DNA of 64,000 nt from Gillisella vitis (GCF_021559775.1 NZ_CP056047.1:868001-932000); one strand, 5' to 3'; numbered from the stretch's first letter, positions 17,745 through 28,353 are shown. The notes: generated from the sequence alone by a model not told the origin. Program-made: numbers and translations.

Positions 17745-18884
17745 ATGATCAAGCGCGTCAGCGGCCCCGTTTTCTGGCGGCAGGTTCTTTTCGGCATCGG
17801 CACGCTGGCGGTGGTCATCGCCTTTTTGCTGACCTTCAGCTCCATCCTGCTGCCGTTTGTGGCTGGCATGGCGCTCGCCTATTTTCTCGATCCGGTCGCC
17901 GACCGGCTGGAGCGGCTGGGCCTGTCACGGATGATGGCGACAGTGTTGATCCTGGTGTCCTTCGTGGTGATTTTCGTCTTGTCGTTGGTGATCATCATTC
18001 CGGTCCTTGTCACCCAGCTCAACGACTTCATCACCAATATCCCCGATTATGTTAGCCAGTTGCAGGCGCTGATTGCCAAATCCAACGCCTCCTGGGTACC
18101 GAAATGGCTGAATGGCCAGGTGAGCACCCAGATGGCGGCGATCAAGGGCAATTTCTCTCGCTATCTGGCAGAAGGGGCAGGCTTTATCGGCACGCTTCTG
18201 TCGCAATTGTGGAATTCCGGCAAGGCGCTGCTTGATATCATCTCCCTGTTGGTGGTGACCCCGGTCGTCGCCTTCTATCTTCTGCTCGACTGGGACCGGA
18301 TGATGGCCAAGCTGGACAGCCTCATTCCGCGCAACCAGGTCGGCGCCGTGCGGGAAATCGCCCGTGAAATGAACCGGACCATTGCCGGTTTCGTGCGTGG
18401 CCAGGGCTCGCTCTGCCTCATCCTCGGCATTTACTACGCGGTCGGCCTGTCGCTGATCGGTTTGAATTTTGGCCTGCTGATCGGGTTTTTCACCGGCATG
18501 ATCAGCTTCATTCCTTATGTCGGCTCATCCGTCGGGCTAATTCTGGCGCTGGGCATGGCGGCGGTGCAGTTCTGGCCGGACTATCTCTGGGTGGTCATAA
18601 CAGGCGTATTCTTCTTCACTGGCCAGTTCCTGGAAGGCAATGTCCTTCAGCCCAAGCTGGTCGGCTCCAGCGTCGGCCTGCACCCGGTTTGGCTGATGTT
18701 TGCGATGTTCGCCTTCGGCTCGCTCTTCGGTTTTCTTGGGGTTCTGGTTGCCGTTCCCTGCGCGGCGGCAGTTGGCGTGCTTGTTCGCTTTGCCGTGCGG
18801 CGGTATCTTGACAGCGATCTATACTATGGTGAGGAGGCGACCGTGATCAAGGACGTCCGCCCTCCCGTCATTTCAGAGACGTAA
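17745..18884 (+). CDS. AI-2E family transporter (PerM/YhhT-like permease)
   Basis: A 379-residue polytopic protein of the AI-2E transporter family with the typical broken N-terminal helices, a periplasmic stretch and the C-terminal motifs GLLIGFFTGMISFIPYVG and LEGNVLQPKLVGSSVGLHP. Members transport diverse substrates, including autoinducer-2 or ions, so no substrate is assigned. GGAAGGA precedes the start. The stop codon directly abuts the hdaA ATG, so the two are probably co-transcribed. Confidence 0.88.
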   Translation: MIKRVSGPVFWRQVLFGIGTLAVVIAFLLTFSSILLPFVAGMALAYFLDPVADRLERLGLSRMMATVLILVSFVVIFVLSLVIIIPVLVTQLNDFITNIPDYVSQLQALIAKSNASWVPKWLNGQVSTQMAAIKGNFSRYLAEGAGFIGTLLSQLWNSGKALLDIISLLVVTPVVAFYLLLDWDRMMAKLDSLIPRNQVGAVREIAREMNRTIAGFVRGQGSLCLILGIYYAVGLSLIGLNFGLLIGFFTGMISFIPYVGSSVGLILALGMAAVQFWPDYLWVVITGVFFFTGQFLEGNVLQPKLVGSSVGLHPVWLMFAMFAFGSLFGFLGVLVAVPCAAAVGVLVRFAVRRYLDSDLYYGEEATVIKDVRPPVISET

Positions 18885-19607
18885 ATGCGTGACATCGACA
18901 AGACAGCGGCCCGACGCCAAGCATATGACGGCAAAACGGGCGAACAATTGCCGCTCGCCTTGGGCCACAGGCCGGCATCGGGCCGTGACGACCTGCTTGT
19001 CTCTGGCCGGCTGGCGGCTGCCGTGTCTGTTGTCGATGCCTGGCCCAACTGGCCGTCACCGGTGGTGATCTTGTCGGGGCCGCAAGGCTCCGGTAAATCG
19101 CATCTGGCGGAAATCTGGCGGACGCAAAGCGGGGCTGTTGATATTCTGCCTGTGTCGGGAGCGGATGCCTCCATGACCGCATCCAAGGGGGCGGTGCTGT
19201 TTGAGGACGCTGACCGGGCGGATTTCGACGAGGTCGAGCTGTTTCATGTGATCAATAGCGTCAAGCAGCATGGGACGAGCCTGCTGATCACTTCGCGCAC
19301 ATGGCCGCTGTCCTGGCCGGTTAAGCTTGCGGACCTGCGTTCCCGGCTGAAGGCCGCGACACTGGTTGAAATTGGCGAGCCGGACGAGGCCTTGCTGTCG
19401 CAGGTGATCGTCAAGCTGTTTGCCGACCGCCAATTGGCGATTGATGAGCGGGTCGTTGATTATATCGTTCAGCGTATGGAACGGTCGCTGGCTGCCGCCC
19501 AGGCCGTGGTTGAGCAATTGGACCGGTTGGCACTGGCGCGGCGGGCAAAAATTTCGCGCGCGCTGGCGGCAGAGGTTCTGGACGCGGTCGTGGCGCACGA
19601 TCGCTAA
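18885..19607 (+). CDS. hdaA: HdaA, DnaA-related regulator of replication initiation
   Basis: A 240-residue AAA+ protein related to DnaA domain III but without the DNA-binding domain IV. A sliding-clamp binding motif QLPLAL lies at residues 21-26, Walker A GPQGSGKSH and Walker B VLFEDAD. In Caulobacter and E. coli, Hda bound to DnaN stimulates DnaA-ATP hydrolysis to prevent re-initiation. The clamp motif supports that role here. It directly abuts the upstream permease gene with no spacer. Confidence 0.88.
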   Translation: MRDIDKTAARRQAYDGKTGEQLPLALGHRPASGRDDLLVSGRLAAAVSVVDAWPNWPSPVVILSGPQGSGKSHLAEIWRTQSGAVDILPVSGADASMTASKGAVLFEDADRADFDEVELFHVINSVKQHGTSLLITSRTWPLSWPVKLADLRSRLKAATLVEIGEPDEALLSQVIVKLFADRQLAIDERVVDYIVQRMERSLAAAQAVVEQLDRLALARRAKISRALAAEVLDAVVAHDR

Positions 19608-19771
19608 AGCCTGTCACAGGAACGTCGTGTTGCTGGTATAGTTGGGCAAGTCTCTGACTCGGAAACCGTTTCAGGGTGGAGTGTAGTTTATCGGGTGGAA
19701 GGGGCTGGAGCATCATGGATGATGCGCCAACCTTTATATGCCGGAAGGCATTGAAAACGAAGGCGGGAACA

Positions 19772-21976
19772 ATGGAATCGGTAACGGAATCGGCGGTATC
19801 TCAGGAAACGGTTATCCTGGCGGGAGAAGAGGTCGCGCGCGAGGAATTGCTCTCCAGCCCGCATCGCTTCATCAACCGCGAATTTTCCTGGCTGCAATTC
19901 AATCGGCGGGTGCTGGAGGAAACCCTGAACACCGCCCATCCGTTGCTGGAGCGTGTGCGCTTCCTGTCGATTTCCGCCGCCAACCTGGATGAGTTTTTCA
20001 TGGTGCGTGTTGCCGGGCTGGAAGGCCAGGTGCGCCAGGGTATTGTTATCAAAAGCCCTGATGGACGCACGCCGGTTGAGCAGCTGGAAGATATCCTCAA
20101 GGAAATCGACAATCTGCAAATGGAACAGCAGGCATCGCTGGCCGTCTTGCAGCAATATCTCGCCAAGGAAGACATTCTGATCGTCCGGCCCTCCGCTCTT
20201 TCCGAGGAAGACCGCACCTGGCTTGGCACTGAATTCGAGCAGTCGATCTTTCCTGTCCTGACGCCACTGTCCATCGATCCGGCCCATCCGTTCCCCTTCA
20301 TTCCCAATCTCGGTTTTTCCATGGGCCTGCAACTGGAAAGCCTGCACGGCAAGGAGCCGATGACCGCACTGCTGCGCCTGCCGACCGCGCTGGACCGCTT
20401 CATTCGCCTGCCCGACGACAAGAACACCATCCGCTACATCACGCTCGAAGACGTGGTCGGCATGTTCATCCACCGGCTCTATCCCGGTTATGACGTCAAG
20501 GGTTACGGCACGTTCCGCATCATCCGCGACAGCGATATCGAGGTCGAGGAAGAAGCCGAAGATCTGGTCCGGTTTTTCGAAACAGCTCTGAAACGCCGTC
20601 GTCGTGGCAAGGTGATCCGCATCGAAACCGATTCGGAAATGCCAGCGGCGCTGCGCCAGTTCGTGGTGCAGGAGCTGAATGTGCCTGATAACCGCGTTGC
20701 GGTTCTGCCGGGGCTGTTGGCGCTGAATACCATATCCGAAATCACCAAGGCACCGCGCGAAGATTTGCGGTTTGAGCCTTACAATGCCCGCTTCCCGGAG
20801 CGGGTCCGCGAGCATATGGGCGATTGCCTGGCGGCCATCCGCGAGAAGGACATGGTGGTTCACCACCCTTACGAAAGCTTCGATGTCGTGGTGCAGTTCC
20901 TGCTGCAGGCCGCTCGTGATCCCGACGTGCTGGCCATCAAGCAGACGCTTTACCGCACCTCCAATGACAGCCCGATTGTCCGCGCCCTGATCGATGCCGC
21001 CGATGCCGGAAAATCGGTGACGGCGCTGGTGGAGTTGAAGGCCCGGTTTGATGAAGAGGCCAATATCCGCTGGGCACGCGATCTGGAGCGGGCAGGCGTG
21101 CAGGTGGTGTTCGGCTTTATCGAGCTGAAGACCCATGCCAAGATGTCGATGGTGGTGCGCCGCGAGGACGGCAAGCTTAGAACCTATTGCCATCTCGGCA
21201 CCGGCAACTACCACCCGATTACCGCGAAGATCTATACGGACCTGTCGTTCTTCACCTGCAATCCGAAGATTGCGCACGACATGGCCAATGTCTTCAATTT
21301 CATCACCGGCTATGGAGAGCCGGAGGAAAACATGAAGCTGGCGGTGTCTCCCTACACGATGCGCTCGCGCATTCTGCGTCATATCGAGGAAGAAACCAGC
21401 AATGCCAAGGACGGTAAGCCGTCCGGCATCTGGATGAAGATGAACTCGCTGGTCGATCCTGAGATCATCGATGCGCTTTACCGTGCCAGCCGCGCCGGGG
21501 TCGAAGTGGATCTGGTCATTCGCGGCATTTGCTGCCTGCGGCCGCAGGTGGCGGGTCTCTCGGAAAATATCCGGGTCAAATCGATCATCGGACGTTTCCT
21601 TGAGCACAGCCGGATTTTCTGCTTCGGCAACGGCCATCGTCTGCCCTCCGAAAAGGCGCTGGTCTATATCGGCTCGGCCGATATGATGCCGCGCAATCTC
21701 GACCGGCGTGTCGAAACCTTGGTGCCGCTGGTCAACCCAACCGTGCATGAACAGGTTCTCTCACAGATCATGCTGGGCAATCTGATTGACAACCAGCAGA
21801 GCTACGAGATATTGCCCGATGGAACGTCGAGGCGCATCGATGTGCGTGCGGGCGAGGAACCTTTTAACGCGCAACAGTATTTCATGACCAATCCCAGCCT
21901 GTCCGGGCGGGGAGAAGCTTTGAAATCGAGCGCGCCGAAGCTGATCGCCGGGGTTGTCTCCGGTCGAAAAAGCTAG
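19772..21976 (+). CDS. ppk: Polyphosphate kinase 1
   Basis: Reversibly builds inorganic polyphosphate from ATP. The 734-residue protein has the PPK1 N domain ([30 protein letters not shown]) and the phospholipase-D-like catalytic domains with autophosphorylated His in [12 protein letters not shown] and second His in [13 protein letters not shown]. The start at 19772 follows GGCGGGAA. ATGs at 19715 and 19676 are in frame but add no conserved sequence. A rhizobial repeat and ppx follow. The pair controls polyphosphate turnover. Confidence 0.95.
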   Translation: MESVTESAVSQETVILAGEEVAREELLSSPHRFINREFSWLQFNRRVLEETLNTAHPLLERVRFLSISAANLDEFFMVRVAGLEGQVRQGIVIKSPDGRTPVEQLEDILKEIDNLQMEQQASLAVLQQYLAKEDILIVRPSALSEEDRTWLGTEFEQSIFPVLTPLSIDPAHPFPFIPNLGFSMGLQLESLHGKEPMTALLRLPTALDRFIRLPDDKNTIRYITLEDVVGMFIHRLYPGYDVKGYGTFRIIRDSDIEVEEEAEDLVRFFETALKRRRRGKVIRIETDSEMPAALRQFVVQELNVPDNRVAVLPGLLALNTISEITKAPREDLRFEPYNARFPERVREHMGDCLAAIREKDMVVHHPYESFDVVVQFLLQAARDPDVLAIKQTLYRTSNDSPIVRALIDAADAGKSVTALVELKARFDEEANIRWARDLERAGVQVVFGFIELKTHAKMSMVVRREDGKLRTYCHLGTGNYHPITAKIYTDLSFFTCNPKIAHDMANVFNFITGYGEPEENMKLAVSPYTMRSRILRHIEEETSNAKDGKPSGIWMKMNSLVDPEIIDALYRASRAGVEVDLVIRGICCLRPQVAGLSENIRVKSIIGRFLEHSRIFCFGNGHRLPSEKALVYIGSADMMPRNLDRRVETLVPLVNPTVHEQVLSQIMLGNLIDNQQSYEILPDGTSRRIDVRAGEEPFNAQQYFMTNPSLSGRGEALKSSAPKLIAGVVSGRKS

Positions 21977-22123
21977 AGTTTGCCTTAGGAAAAGTGGAAC
22001 CCAGTTTTCCCGAAAAGACAAACGAAAACAAGAGTAGCGAGAGTCTGTCTGGTTCAATCTGAACCTGACAGACTCTAAGCAGGATTTCCGAAAGGCGGTG
22101 ACCGGCTTTCGGAGCGAACCTGC
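21975..22123. repeat. Rhizobial intergenic palindromic repeat, copy 2, with extra stem-loop
   Basis: Near-identical to the element at 2527-2627, again starting at the preceding gene's stop codon, with the palindrome AGAGTCTGTC/GACAGACTCT at 22040-22076 enclosing GGTTCA-ATC-TGAACC. This copy is extended by a second stem-loop: TCCGAAAG (22087-22094)/CTTTCGGA (22106-22113) inside GCAGG/CCTGC (22079-22083, 22119-22123). It fills the ppk-ppx gap. Confidence 0.82.
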
Positions 22124-22152
22124 AAAGCAAGTGAACGCCAAACTGGATACGC

Positions 22153-23673
22153 ATGACCCAATCCGAAGCGCAGGGGCGTCTCCCCGGAATTTCCCCTGTT
22201 TCCGTCGTCGATATCGGCTCGAATTCCATTCGTCTGGTGATCTATGAAGGCCTGTCGCGGGCGCCTGCCATTCTCTTTAACGAGAAAGTGCTGTGCGGCT
22301 TGGGCAAGGGCCTCGCCAAGACTGGCAGGATGGATGAAGAGGGTGTCAGGCGCGCACTTTTGGCGTTGAAGCGTTTTCACGCCTTGTCGCAGCAGGCCCG
22401 TGCGGTCTCCATGCATGTGCTGGCAACGGCGGCGGCGCGCGAGGCGCAAAACGGTCCCGCATTCATCGCCGAGGCCGAAGCAATCCTCGACCATAAAATC
22501 GAAGTTCTGTCCGGCGAGGAAGAGGCGCTTTATTCCGCCTATGGCATCATCAGCGGCTTTCACGACCCGGATGGCATTGCCGGCGATCTGGGTGGCGGTT
22601 CTCTCGAGCTGGTCGATGTCAAGGGGCAGGCGATTGGCAAGGGAATTACCCTGCCACTCGGCGGCTTGCGGCTATCGGAACTATCAGAAGGCTCTCTTGA
22701 AAAGGCGGCCAGTTTTACCCGCAAACAGGTTCGCTCCGCCAGCCTTCTGAAAAATGGCCAAGGCCGGACCTTTTATGCGGTCGGTGGCACATGGCGCAAT
22801 ATTGCCAAGCTGCATATGGAAATCCGCAATTATCCCCTGCATATGATGCAGGGCTATGAAGTGTCCACCGCCGAGATGATGCAGTTTCTCGACGAAATCC
22901 TGACTGGTGTTAGCGCCCGCGCACCGGCTTGGCAGACTGTTTCCAAGAGCCGCCGCACATTGATTCCTTTTGGCGCGGTTGCGCTTCGCGAAGTGCTGGA
23001 GGCCATGCAGCCTGCCCGGGTCTGCTTTTCCGCGCAAGGCGTGCGTGAGGGCTATCTTTATTCCAAGCTGTCGGACGAGATCCGCGCGCTGGACCCATTG
23101 CTGGAAGCGGCCGACGAATTGGCAATCCTGCGCGCCCGCTCGCCGGAACATGCGCGTGAGCTTGCAGAGTGGTCCGGCGCGATGATGCCGTTTTTCGATG
23201 TCGTGGAGACGGAGGAGGAGGCGCGTTATCGTCAGGCCGCCTGCCTTCTGGCCGATCTGAGCTGGCGCGCCCATCCCGATTATCGCGGCTTGCAGGCGCT
23301 GAACCTGATTGCCCACTCCTCCTTTGTCGGCATCAGCCATCCGGGCCGGGCCTTTATCGCGCTCAGCAATTACTACCGGTTCGAAGGCCTGCATGACGAT
23401 GGGCAGACCGGTCCGCTCGCCACCATTGCCACGCAGAGACTGCTGGATCGGGCAAAGCTATTGGGTGGGCTGCTGCGCGTGGTCTATCTGTTTTCGGCCT
23501 CGATGCCGGGCGTGGTCCATCACCTGACCTTCGAGCGCTCGAAGCGGTCGGATCTCGACCTCGAATTCGTGATACCGAAGGAATATCACGATTTTGCCGG
23601 CGAGCGCTTGGATGGCCGTTTGCAGCAACTGTCGAAACTGACAGGCAAGCGGCTGGCCTTTCGGTTTGAGTGA
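22153..23673 (+). CDS. ppx: Exopolyphosphatase (Ppx/GppA family)
   Basis: Releases orthophosphate from polyphosphate ends, or hydrolyses pppGpp. The 506-residue actin-like ATPase-fold protein has VVDIGSNSIRLVIYEG, ATAAAREAQNGPAFI, EVLSGEEEALYSAYG and GDLGGGSLELVDV, the phosphate-binding loops of the family. The C-terminal region (after about residue 310) resembles an HD-type helical domain. It follows ppk with a repeat element between, so co-transcription is possible. Confidence 0.92.
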   Translation: MTQSEAQGRLPGISPVSVVDIGSNSIRLVIYEGLSRAPAILFNEKVLCGLGKGLAKTGRMDEEGVRRALLALKRFHALSQQARAVSMHVLATAAAREAQNGPAFIAEAEAILDHKIEVLSGEEEALYSAYGIISGFHDPDGIAGDLGGGSLELVDVKGQAIGKGITLPLGGLRLSELSEGSLEKAASFTRKQVRSASLLKNGQGRTFYAVGGTWRNIAKLHMEIRNYPLHMMQGYEVSTAEMMQFLDEILTGVSARAPAWQTVSKSRRTLIPFGAVALREVLEAMQPARVCFSAQGVREGYLYSKLSDEIRALDPLLEAADELAILRARSPEHARELAEWSGAMMPFFDVVETEEEARYRQAACLLADLSWRAHPDYRGLQALNLIAHSSFVGISHPGRAFIALSNYYRFEGLHDDGQTGPLATIATQRLLDRAKLLGGLLRVVYLFSASMPGVVHHLTFERSKRSDLDLEFVIPKEYHDFAGERLDGRLQQLSKLTGKRLAFRFE

Positions 23674-23690
23674 GCTGATTGCTGCTGTTG

Positions 23691-24224
23691 TTATTGGTGA
23701 TCGTTGATCTCATCTGCCCGTGATCCGGCAAGTCCCTCAGCCAGCGCTTTACGAAAGGCCGCGAGCGTTTCGGCGCTGACATAGTGCTCGATTCCTTCGG
23801 CGTCGATCCGCGCGGTCTTTTCGCAGACGCCGAGCATTTTCAGAAAATCCTCGACAGTCTCATGCCGCTCCCGGCTTTCCTGAGCCAGTTTTTCTCCGGC
23901 CTCGGTCAGGAAAACTCCGCGATAGGGCTTGCGGGAAATCAGACCGCCCTCGGTCAGTCGGGCCAGCATCTTGGCCACGGTCGGTTGGGCGACGCCGAGC
24001 CGTTGGGCGATATCGACCTGACGGGCCTCCTGACCTTCGGCGATCAGATCTGCGATCAGTTCGACATAATCCTCCACCAGCGCGCTGCGTTGCGCCTCGC
24101 GCGCCTGCCGGAAGCCTTCAGAATGGGCGTCGGCATCCGGCAGGGAACCGGTCCGGGGCTTTGAAGGTGACGTGCGCGCCAAATGCTGGTCCTCGTATTC
24201 AGTGGGGTACTCGCCTTGCACCAT
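23691..24224 (-). CDS. mntR: MntR, manganese-responsive DtxR-family regulator
   Basis: A 177-residue DtxR/MntR protein. The N-terminal winged helix spans [30 protein letters not shown] and [14 protein letters not shown]. The metal-binding/dimerisation helices follow, with [28 protein letters not shown] and a C-terminal His. E. coli MntR is similar (155 residues) and carries the same N-terminal extension before the helix-turn-helix. It is divergent from mntH with a dyad between. The start at 24224 lacks an obvious ribosome binding site, so the N-terminus is uncertain. Confidence 0.88.
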   Translation of the reverse strand: MVQGEYPTEYEDQHLARTSPSKPRTGSLPDADAHSEGFRQAREAQRSALVEDYVELIADLIAEGQEARQVDIAQRLGVAQPTVAKMLARLTEGGLISRKPYRGVFLTEAGEKLAQESRERHETVEDFLKMLGVCEKTARIDAEGIEHYVSAETLAAFRKALAEGLAGSRADEINDHQ

Positions 24225-24371
24225 TTTTGACGCAACCGTGCGCTGTGGCCTGGTCCAGGCGAAACAATGCAGTAGCAAGTCTTGGCCTTGATGACCAGCC
24301 TCCGGCGGCTTTCGAAAAACAGCGGGATTGCGGGATGCGGCCCATAGGCAGAACCTTCGAATAAAGCCAAA

Positions 24372-24393
24372 GCAATAGAATATAGCCTATTGC
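24372..24393. promoter_or_regulatory. Candidate MntR operator between mntR and mntH
   Basis: Perfect 7-bp inverted repeat GCAATAG (24372-24378) and CTATTGC (24387-24393) with an 8-base AT-rich spacer, within an AT-rich divergent promoter region, 65 bases before the mntH start. Assignment to MntR rests on position only. Confidence 0.55.
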
Positions 24394-24458
24394 ATAATTA
24401 AAAAAACCGGCGCAGATTGTTGCGAATTAATCGCAATAAAAACAGGCTACGGGCACTT

Positions 24459-25820
24459 ATGTCAAAATTGGAAACCAGTCCCGCCCCGAAAGGGGCCTGG
24501 GGTTTTGCGCGGCCAGGAGACGACCGCGCCAGTCTGCCGGAAGTGCATGCCTCGGTCCATGTGCCGAAGATTGGCTCGTGGATGCGCAAGCTGATGGCCT
24601 TTGCCGGACCGGGCTATATGATTTCGGTCGGCTATATGGACCCCGGTAACTGGGCGACGGATATCGCTGGCGGGTCGCAATTTGGCTATACGCTTTTGTC
24701 GGTCATCATGATTTCCAACCTGATGGCGATCCTGTTGCAGGCGCTGTCAGCCCGGCTTGGCATTGCCACCGGGCGGGATCTCGCCCAGGCCTGCCGCGAT
24801 CATTATTCGCCGCCGGTGCGCATCTGTCTGTGGCTGGCATGCGAAGTGGCGATTATCGCCTGCGATCTGGCGGAAGTGATCGGCACGGCCATCGCCCTGC
24901 AATTGCTGTTCGGCATACCGCTGATCGGCGGCGCGCTGATCACCGCGCTCGATACGTTTTTGCTGTTGCTGTTGATGAACAAGGGTTTTCGTTTCCTGGA
25001 AGCCTTCGTGGTCTCGATGCTGACCATTATCGCCCTGTGTTTCCTGGCGCAGATCATCGCCGCCCAACCGCCGGTCGCCGAGATTCTATCGGGCTTCATT
25101 CCCTCCGCCGAAGTGATCACCAATCGCGAAATGCTCTATGTCGCCATCGGCATTATCGGCGCGACGGTCATGCCGCATAATCTCTACCTGCATTCTTCCA
25201 TCGTCCAGACCCGCGCCTATGAGCGCAATGACCGTGGCCGTAAGGATGCGATCAAATGGGCGACGCTGGACAGCACGATTGCGCTGATGCTGGCGCTGTT
25301 CGTCAATGCCTCGATCCTGATCATCGCCGCCGTGGTGTTTCATGCCAATGGTCGCACCGATGTGGCGGAAATCGAGCAGGCGCATCAATTGTTGTCGCCG
25401 CTTCTGGGCTTCGGCCTTGCCTCCACCCTGTTTGCCGTGGCGCTGCTGGCCTCCGGCATCAATTCCACCGTCACGGCAACGCTGGCCGGACAGATCGTCA
25501 TGGAAGGGTTCCTGCGGCTGACCATCCCCAATTGGGCGCGCCGCCTGCTGACCCGCTGTCTGGCGATCATTCCGGTCGTGATCGTCACCTGGCTTTACGG
25601 CAACAAGGGAACGGCGGAACTGCTGGTGCTGAGCCAGGTCATCTTGTCGATGCAATTGCCCTTTGCCGTCGTGCCGTTGGTGCAATTCGTCAGCGATAAG
25701 CGCAAGATGGGCTCGTTCGTCATTTCCCGCTGGACGGCTGCCCTGGCCTGGGTGATCGCCGCGATCATCATCGCGCTCAATCTCAAACTGCTCTGGGACG
25801 TCTTCAGCGGGGCTGTGTAA
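24459..25820 (+). CDS. mntH: NRAMP family divalent metal/proton symporter MntH
   Basis: Proton-coupled Mn2+ (and Fe2+) importer in the inner membrane. The 453-residue protein has the metal-site motif MDPGNWATD in helix 1 and [13 protein letters not shown] in helix 6, and about eleven helices. I chose ATG 24459 (MSKLETS) over an upstream TTG at 24417. The N-terminal 45 residues are soluble. Its last 17 bases overlap the convergent DUF2891 gene. Confidence 0.95.
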   Translation: MSKLETSPAPKGAWGFARPGDDRASLPEVHASVHVPKIGSWMRKLMAFAGPGYMISVGYMDPGNWATDIAGGSQFGYTLLSVIMISNLMAILLQALSARLGIATGRDLAQACRDHYSPPVRICLWLACEVAIIACDLAEVIGTAIALQLLFGIPLIGGALITALDTFLLLLLMNKGFRFLEAFVVSMLTIIALCFLAQIIAAQPPVAEILSGFIPSAEVITNREMLYVAIGIIGATVMPHNLYLHSSIVQTRAYERNDRGRKDAIKWATLDSTIALMLALFVNASILIIAAVVFHANGRTDVAEIEQAHQLLSPLLGFGLASTLFAVALLASGINSTVTATLAGQIVMEGFLRLTIPNWARRLLTRCLAIIPVVIVTWLYGNKGTAELLVLSQVILSMQLPFAVVPLVQFVSDKRKMGSFVISRWTAALAWVIAAIIIALNLKLLWDVFSGAV

Positions 25821-26826
25821 GCGCCAGCACGGCAAAACTTGCCAGCCAGTGCTCGCCCATGTATTCGCCCGCGACATGGGCGAGTGCGGCATCCAGATGC
25901 CGTTCAGCGGCTTGGATGAGCACCAGGCTGGCGGTATCCTGAGCCGTCAGCGCCGCTGCCAGCGCATAAAAGCACCAGGCCCGGCTGAGGTTTAGCCCGT
26001 CCAGATGGGCGATCTTGCCATCGCTGCGGTCGGAAACATTGGCTGGCTGCATCAGATGCGCAGGCTCGCCCCGGGCGAGCTCCGGCAGGAAACGTGACAG
26101 CCAGCCGGAAAATTCCCCACGTGGCAGAAGCCGACGCATGCATTCGGCCTCGATCAGCGACGAGGACAGGAATTCGTCGCCGGAGGGTTCTCCCCAGGCC
26201 GTGCAAGTGTGGTCGTCGCCATACCAGCGCCGGGCCGTTTGCTCAAGAAGTGTCAGGAATGCGGAATTGCCCGATACGTCCCCATAGTCTGCGGCCAGCC
26301 GCAGGGCAAAAGCGGTATTGTAATGGGTGCCGACCCGGACCGGATAGGTCACCAGCGGCAAAAATGCCTCAAAGCGCGCGACGATCCGTTGGGTGAGCGG
26401 CAGCAAGGCTAGCGCCCAACCCGGCCTTTCGTGACCCGCCAATTCGGCTGCAAGCGCCAGAAGCCAGCCCCAGCCATAGGGCCTTTCATAGCCACGGGAT
26501 GAGGGTCTGTCGAAATAGCGGCATTCTCCGGCGATGTTTTCCGCGACCAGCATGGTATCGAACAGGTCGCGGATGGCCGGTGCGGATGGCATGGAGGGAA
26601 AAAGCCTGAGCAGCCGCGCCAGCATCCAATAGCCATGCACGCAGGAATGCCAGTCGAAACTGCCGTAGAACACCGGATGCAGGGCCGAGGGCGTCACTTC
26701 AGTCTCAGCACCATCGAACACATGCATGATGTGATTGGGATATTCCTTGGTGACATGGCAAAGGGCAATCACGGCAAAATTGTTCGCCGTCTCGATATCC
26801 AGAATCCTCTGTGGCATGGCCATCAA
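25804..26826 (-). CDS. DUF2891 family protein
   Basis: A 340-residue protein matching my recollection of DUF2891 (uncharacterised). It has no signal peptide or membrane helix. Visible landmarks are the N-terminal [33 protein letters not shown] and [18 protein letters not shown], which with its helical repeats suggests an alpha/alpha-barrel, possibly glycoside-processing, fold. Conserved His, Asp, Trp and Glu residues hint at an enzyme. It overlaps the upstream Rsm22 gene by 4 bases and mntH (convergent) by 17. Confidence 0.8.
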   Translation of the reverse strand: MMAMPQRILDIETANNFAVIALCHVTKEYPNHIMHVFDGAETEVTPSALHPVFYGSFDWHSCVHGYWMLARLLRLFPSMPSAPAIRDLFDTMLVAENIAGECRYFDRPSSRGYERPYGWGWLLALAAELAGHERPGWALALLPLTQRIVARFEAFLPLVTYPVRVGTHYNTAFALRLAADYGDVSGNSAFLTLLEQTARRWYGDDHTCTAWGEPSGDEFLSSSLIEAECMRRLLPRGEFSGWLSRFLPELARGEPAHLMQPANVSDRSDGKIAHLDGLNLSRAWCFYALAAALTAQDTASLVLIQAAERHLDAALAHVAGEYMGEHWLASFAVLALTQPR

Positions 26827-27800
26827 GCTTCCTCCTCGGCGATCAGCAAGTCACCCCAATCGGCCCGGCGCGCCGCCTTGAAGAGTGCGCCATCACGGCG
26901 GCTGAGAGTGGTCTCCTCTGCCGTTCCATTGCCTTGGCACAGTTTCAGCTTCACCATGCCGCTGGCAAGCCGGGGTGGCAGCAGGACCCGCGCACCGGAT
27001 AAGGTCACAGGCTGGCGCGAGGCGGCGATGAAAATGTATTTCTCGTCTTCCCACGGCACTTCGCCTTGTTTCACCTGCCGATGCAGGCGGGAACGGGCAA
27101 CGCGCCGTGAAAAGTGACACCAGTCCGGGCTGACGATCGGACAGAGCTGCTGGTGAGGGCAGGGTGCAAGCAGATGGGCGCCCGCATCGAGAAGCGCCTG
27201 CCGTGCTGTGACAATCCGCTGCCAGCCTGCTGGCGTGCCGGGCTCGACAATGATGATCGTGCCGCCGGTCAAGGCCCAGAGCTTTGCCGTCATGCTTGCC
27301 ACCGCATCAATAGGTAACTCATCAAGCACATAGGCCAGCGTCACCAGATCGGCAGGGACCATAGGCGGCAGGGTTTTGGTGAGATCTCCCGCCTGCCAGT
27401 CGCAGGCAAAGGGCAGGGCTTGCGAGAGGCTTTTACCGATGGCGCGAATGGCAGGGCTGGCCTCGATCAGCGTCGCCTGTTCCAATTGCGGCCAGCAATC
27501 GGCGGCGGCCCAAAGCGCGGTGCCGGGGCCGGAGCCAAAATCGCTCAAGGTTTTCGGGGAGAAATCCGCCTGCACCTCGGCCACCATGTCCATCGCCGCC
27601 CTGACGGCGGCGAAAGTGGCGGGCAGGCGAGCGGCGAGATAAGCGCGTGCGGCCAGATCGTCGCTGATATGCAACTGCCCGTCGCGTACTTCCTTGCGGT
27701 AACGCTGGGACAGGCGTTCGGCGGCTTTCATCAAGGGCGCAAGCGGTTGATGTTCCAGCAGGCGCTCAACGGCGCTTTTCAGGGGTGAGGGGAGTTCCAA
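26823..27800 (-). CDS. Rsm22-type (METTL17-like) ribosomal small subunit methyltransferase family protein
   Basis: A 325-residue class I SAM-binding protein. Motif I is LSDFGSGPGTALWAA. VTLAYVLDELP and GGTIIIVEPGTPAGW follow. A Cys cluster CPHQQLCPIVSPDWCHFSRRV is characteristic of Rsm22/METTL17, where Cys residues bind an iron-sulfur cluster. Mitochondrial members act in small-subunit assembly. The bacterial role is not established. It overlaps the DUF2891 gene by 4 bases. Confidence 0.85.
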   Translation of the reverse strand: MELPSPLKSAVERLLEHQPLAPLMKAAERLSQRYRKEVRDGQLHISDDLAARAYLAARLPATFAAVRAAMDMVAEVQADFSPKTLSDFGSGPGTALWAAADCWPQLEQATLIEASPAIRAIGKSLSQALPFACDWQAGDLTKTLPPMVPADLVTLAYVLDELPIDAVASMTAKLWALTGGTIIIVEPGTPAGWQRIVTARQALLDAGAHLLAPCPHQQLCPIVSPDWCHFSRRVARSRLHRQVKQGEVPWEDEKYIFIAASRQPVTLSGARVLLPPRLASGMVKLKLCQGNGTAEETTLSRRDGALFKAARRADWGDLLIAEEEA

Positions 27801-27855
27801 GGTAACGGTCCGGCGGGTTGAAGAATTGGGAAACAGTGCTGCGAGGGCGATCTTA

Positions 27856-28353
27856 TCAGCCGGACGTTACGCTGTCCCATTCCGGTTTCAGCAGTGACAT
27901 CTGCACGAGGTCACCGCGTTGGTCCTGACGATGACCATAGGCCCCGCGCAGCACGCCTTCCTGTTGAAAGCCGAGCTTGCTGTAAAGCGCGTGGGCGCGC
28001 CGGTTATTCGGTATGTGGGTTAGCCAGATCCGATAGGCGGAGGTGGTGGTGAATGCCCAATCCAGCGCAAGCCGCATCATCGCCGTGCCGGTTCCCTTTT
28101 CGGGAGCGGCAACCACGACGCGCTTGATATAGAGATTATCCTGCGGATCATTGATGTCGCGGAACAACACGAAGCCGAGCGGCTCGCCATTCGGCGACAC
28201 GGCGATCCGATAGGCCTTCGCCGGATCATTGAGATTGGCAAGATGTTCCGCCGCGCTAAACCGGCCGACCAGCAGGTCGTAACCGGGCTGGCGCTCCGCT
28301 GACATCATGAACCCGATATCGCCTTCTGTGGCCGCGCGCAGCGACACCATCAA
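27856..28353 (-). CDS. GNAT family N-acetyltransferase
   Basis: A 165-residue GNAT of the RimJ/RimL-like type. Acetyl-CoA binding motif A is RVVVAAPEKGTGTAMM, and motif B includes NNRRAHALYSKLGFQQEGVLRG. The substrate (small molecule or protein N-terminus) is unknown. Its ATG overlaps the rnd stop (ATGA), so it is translated with RNase D. Confidence 0.88.
   Translation of the reverse strand: MMVSLRAATEGDIGFMMSAERQPGYDLLVGRFSAAEHLANLNDPAKAYRIAVSPNGEPLGFVLFRDINDPQDNLYIKRVVVAAPEKGTGTAMMRLALDWAFTTTSAYRIWLTHIPNNRRAHALYSKLGFQQEGVLRGAYGHRQDQRGDLVQMSLLKPEWDSVTSG

Noticed and set aside
19688..21748. 686-codon open frame on the minus strand
   Set aside because: Lies wholly antisense to ppk, has His/Gln/Arg-rich composition typical of shadow frames in GC-rich DNA, and no recognisable motif.
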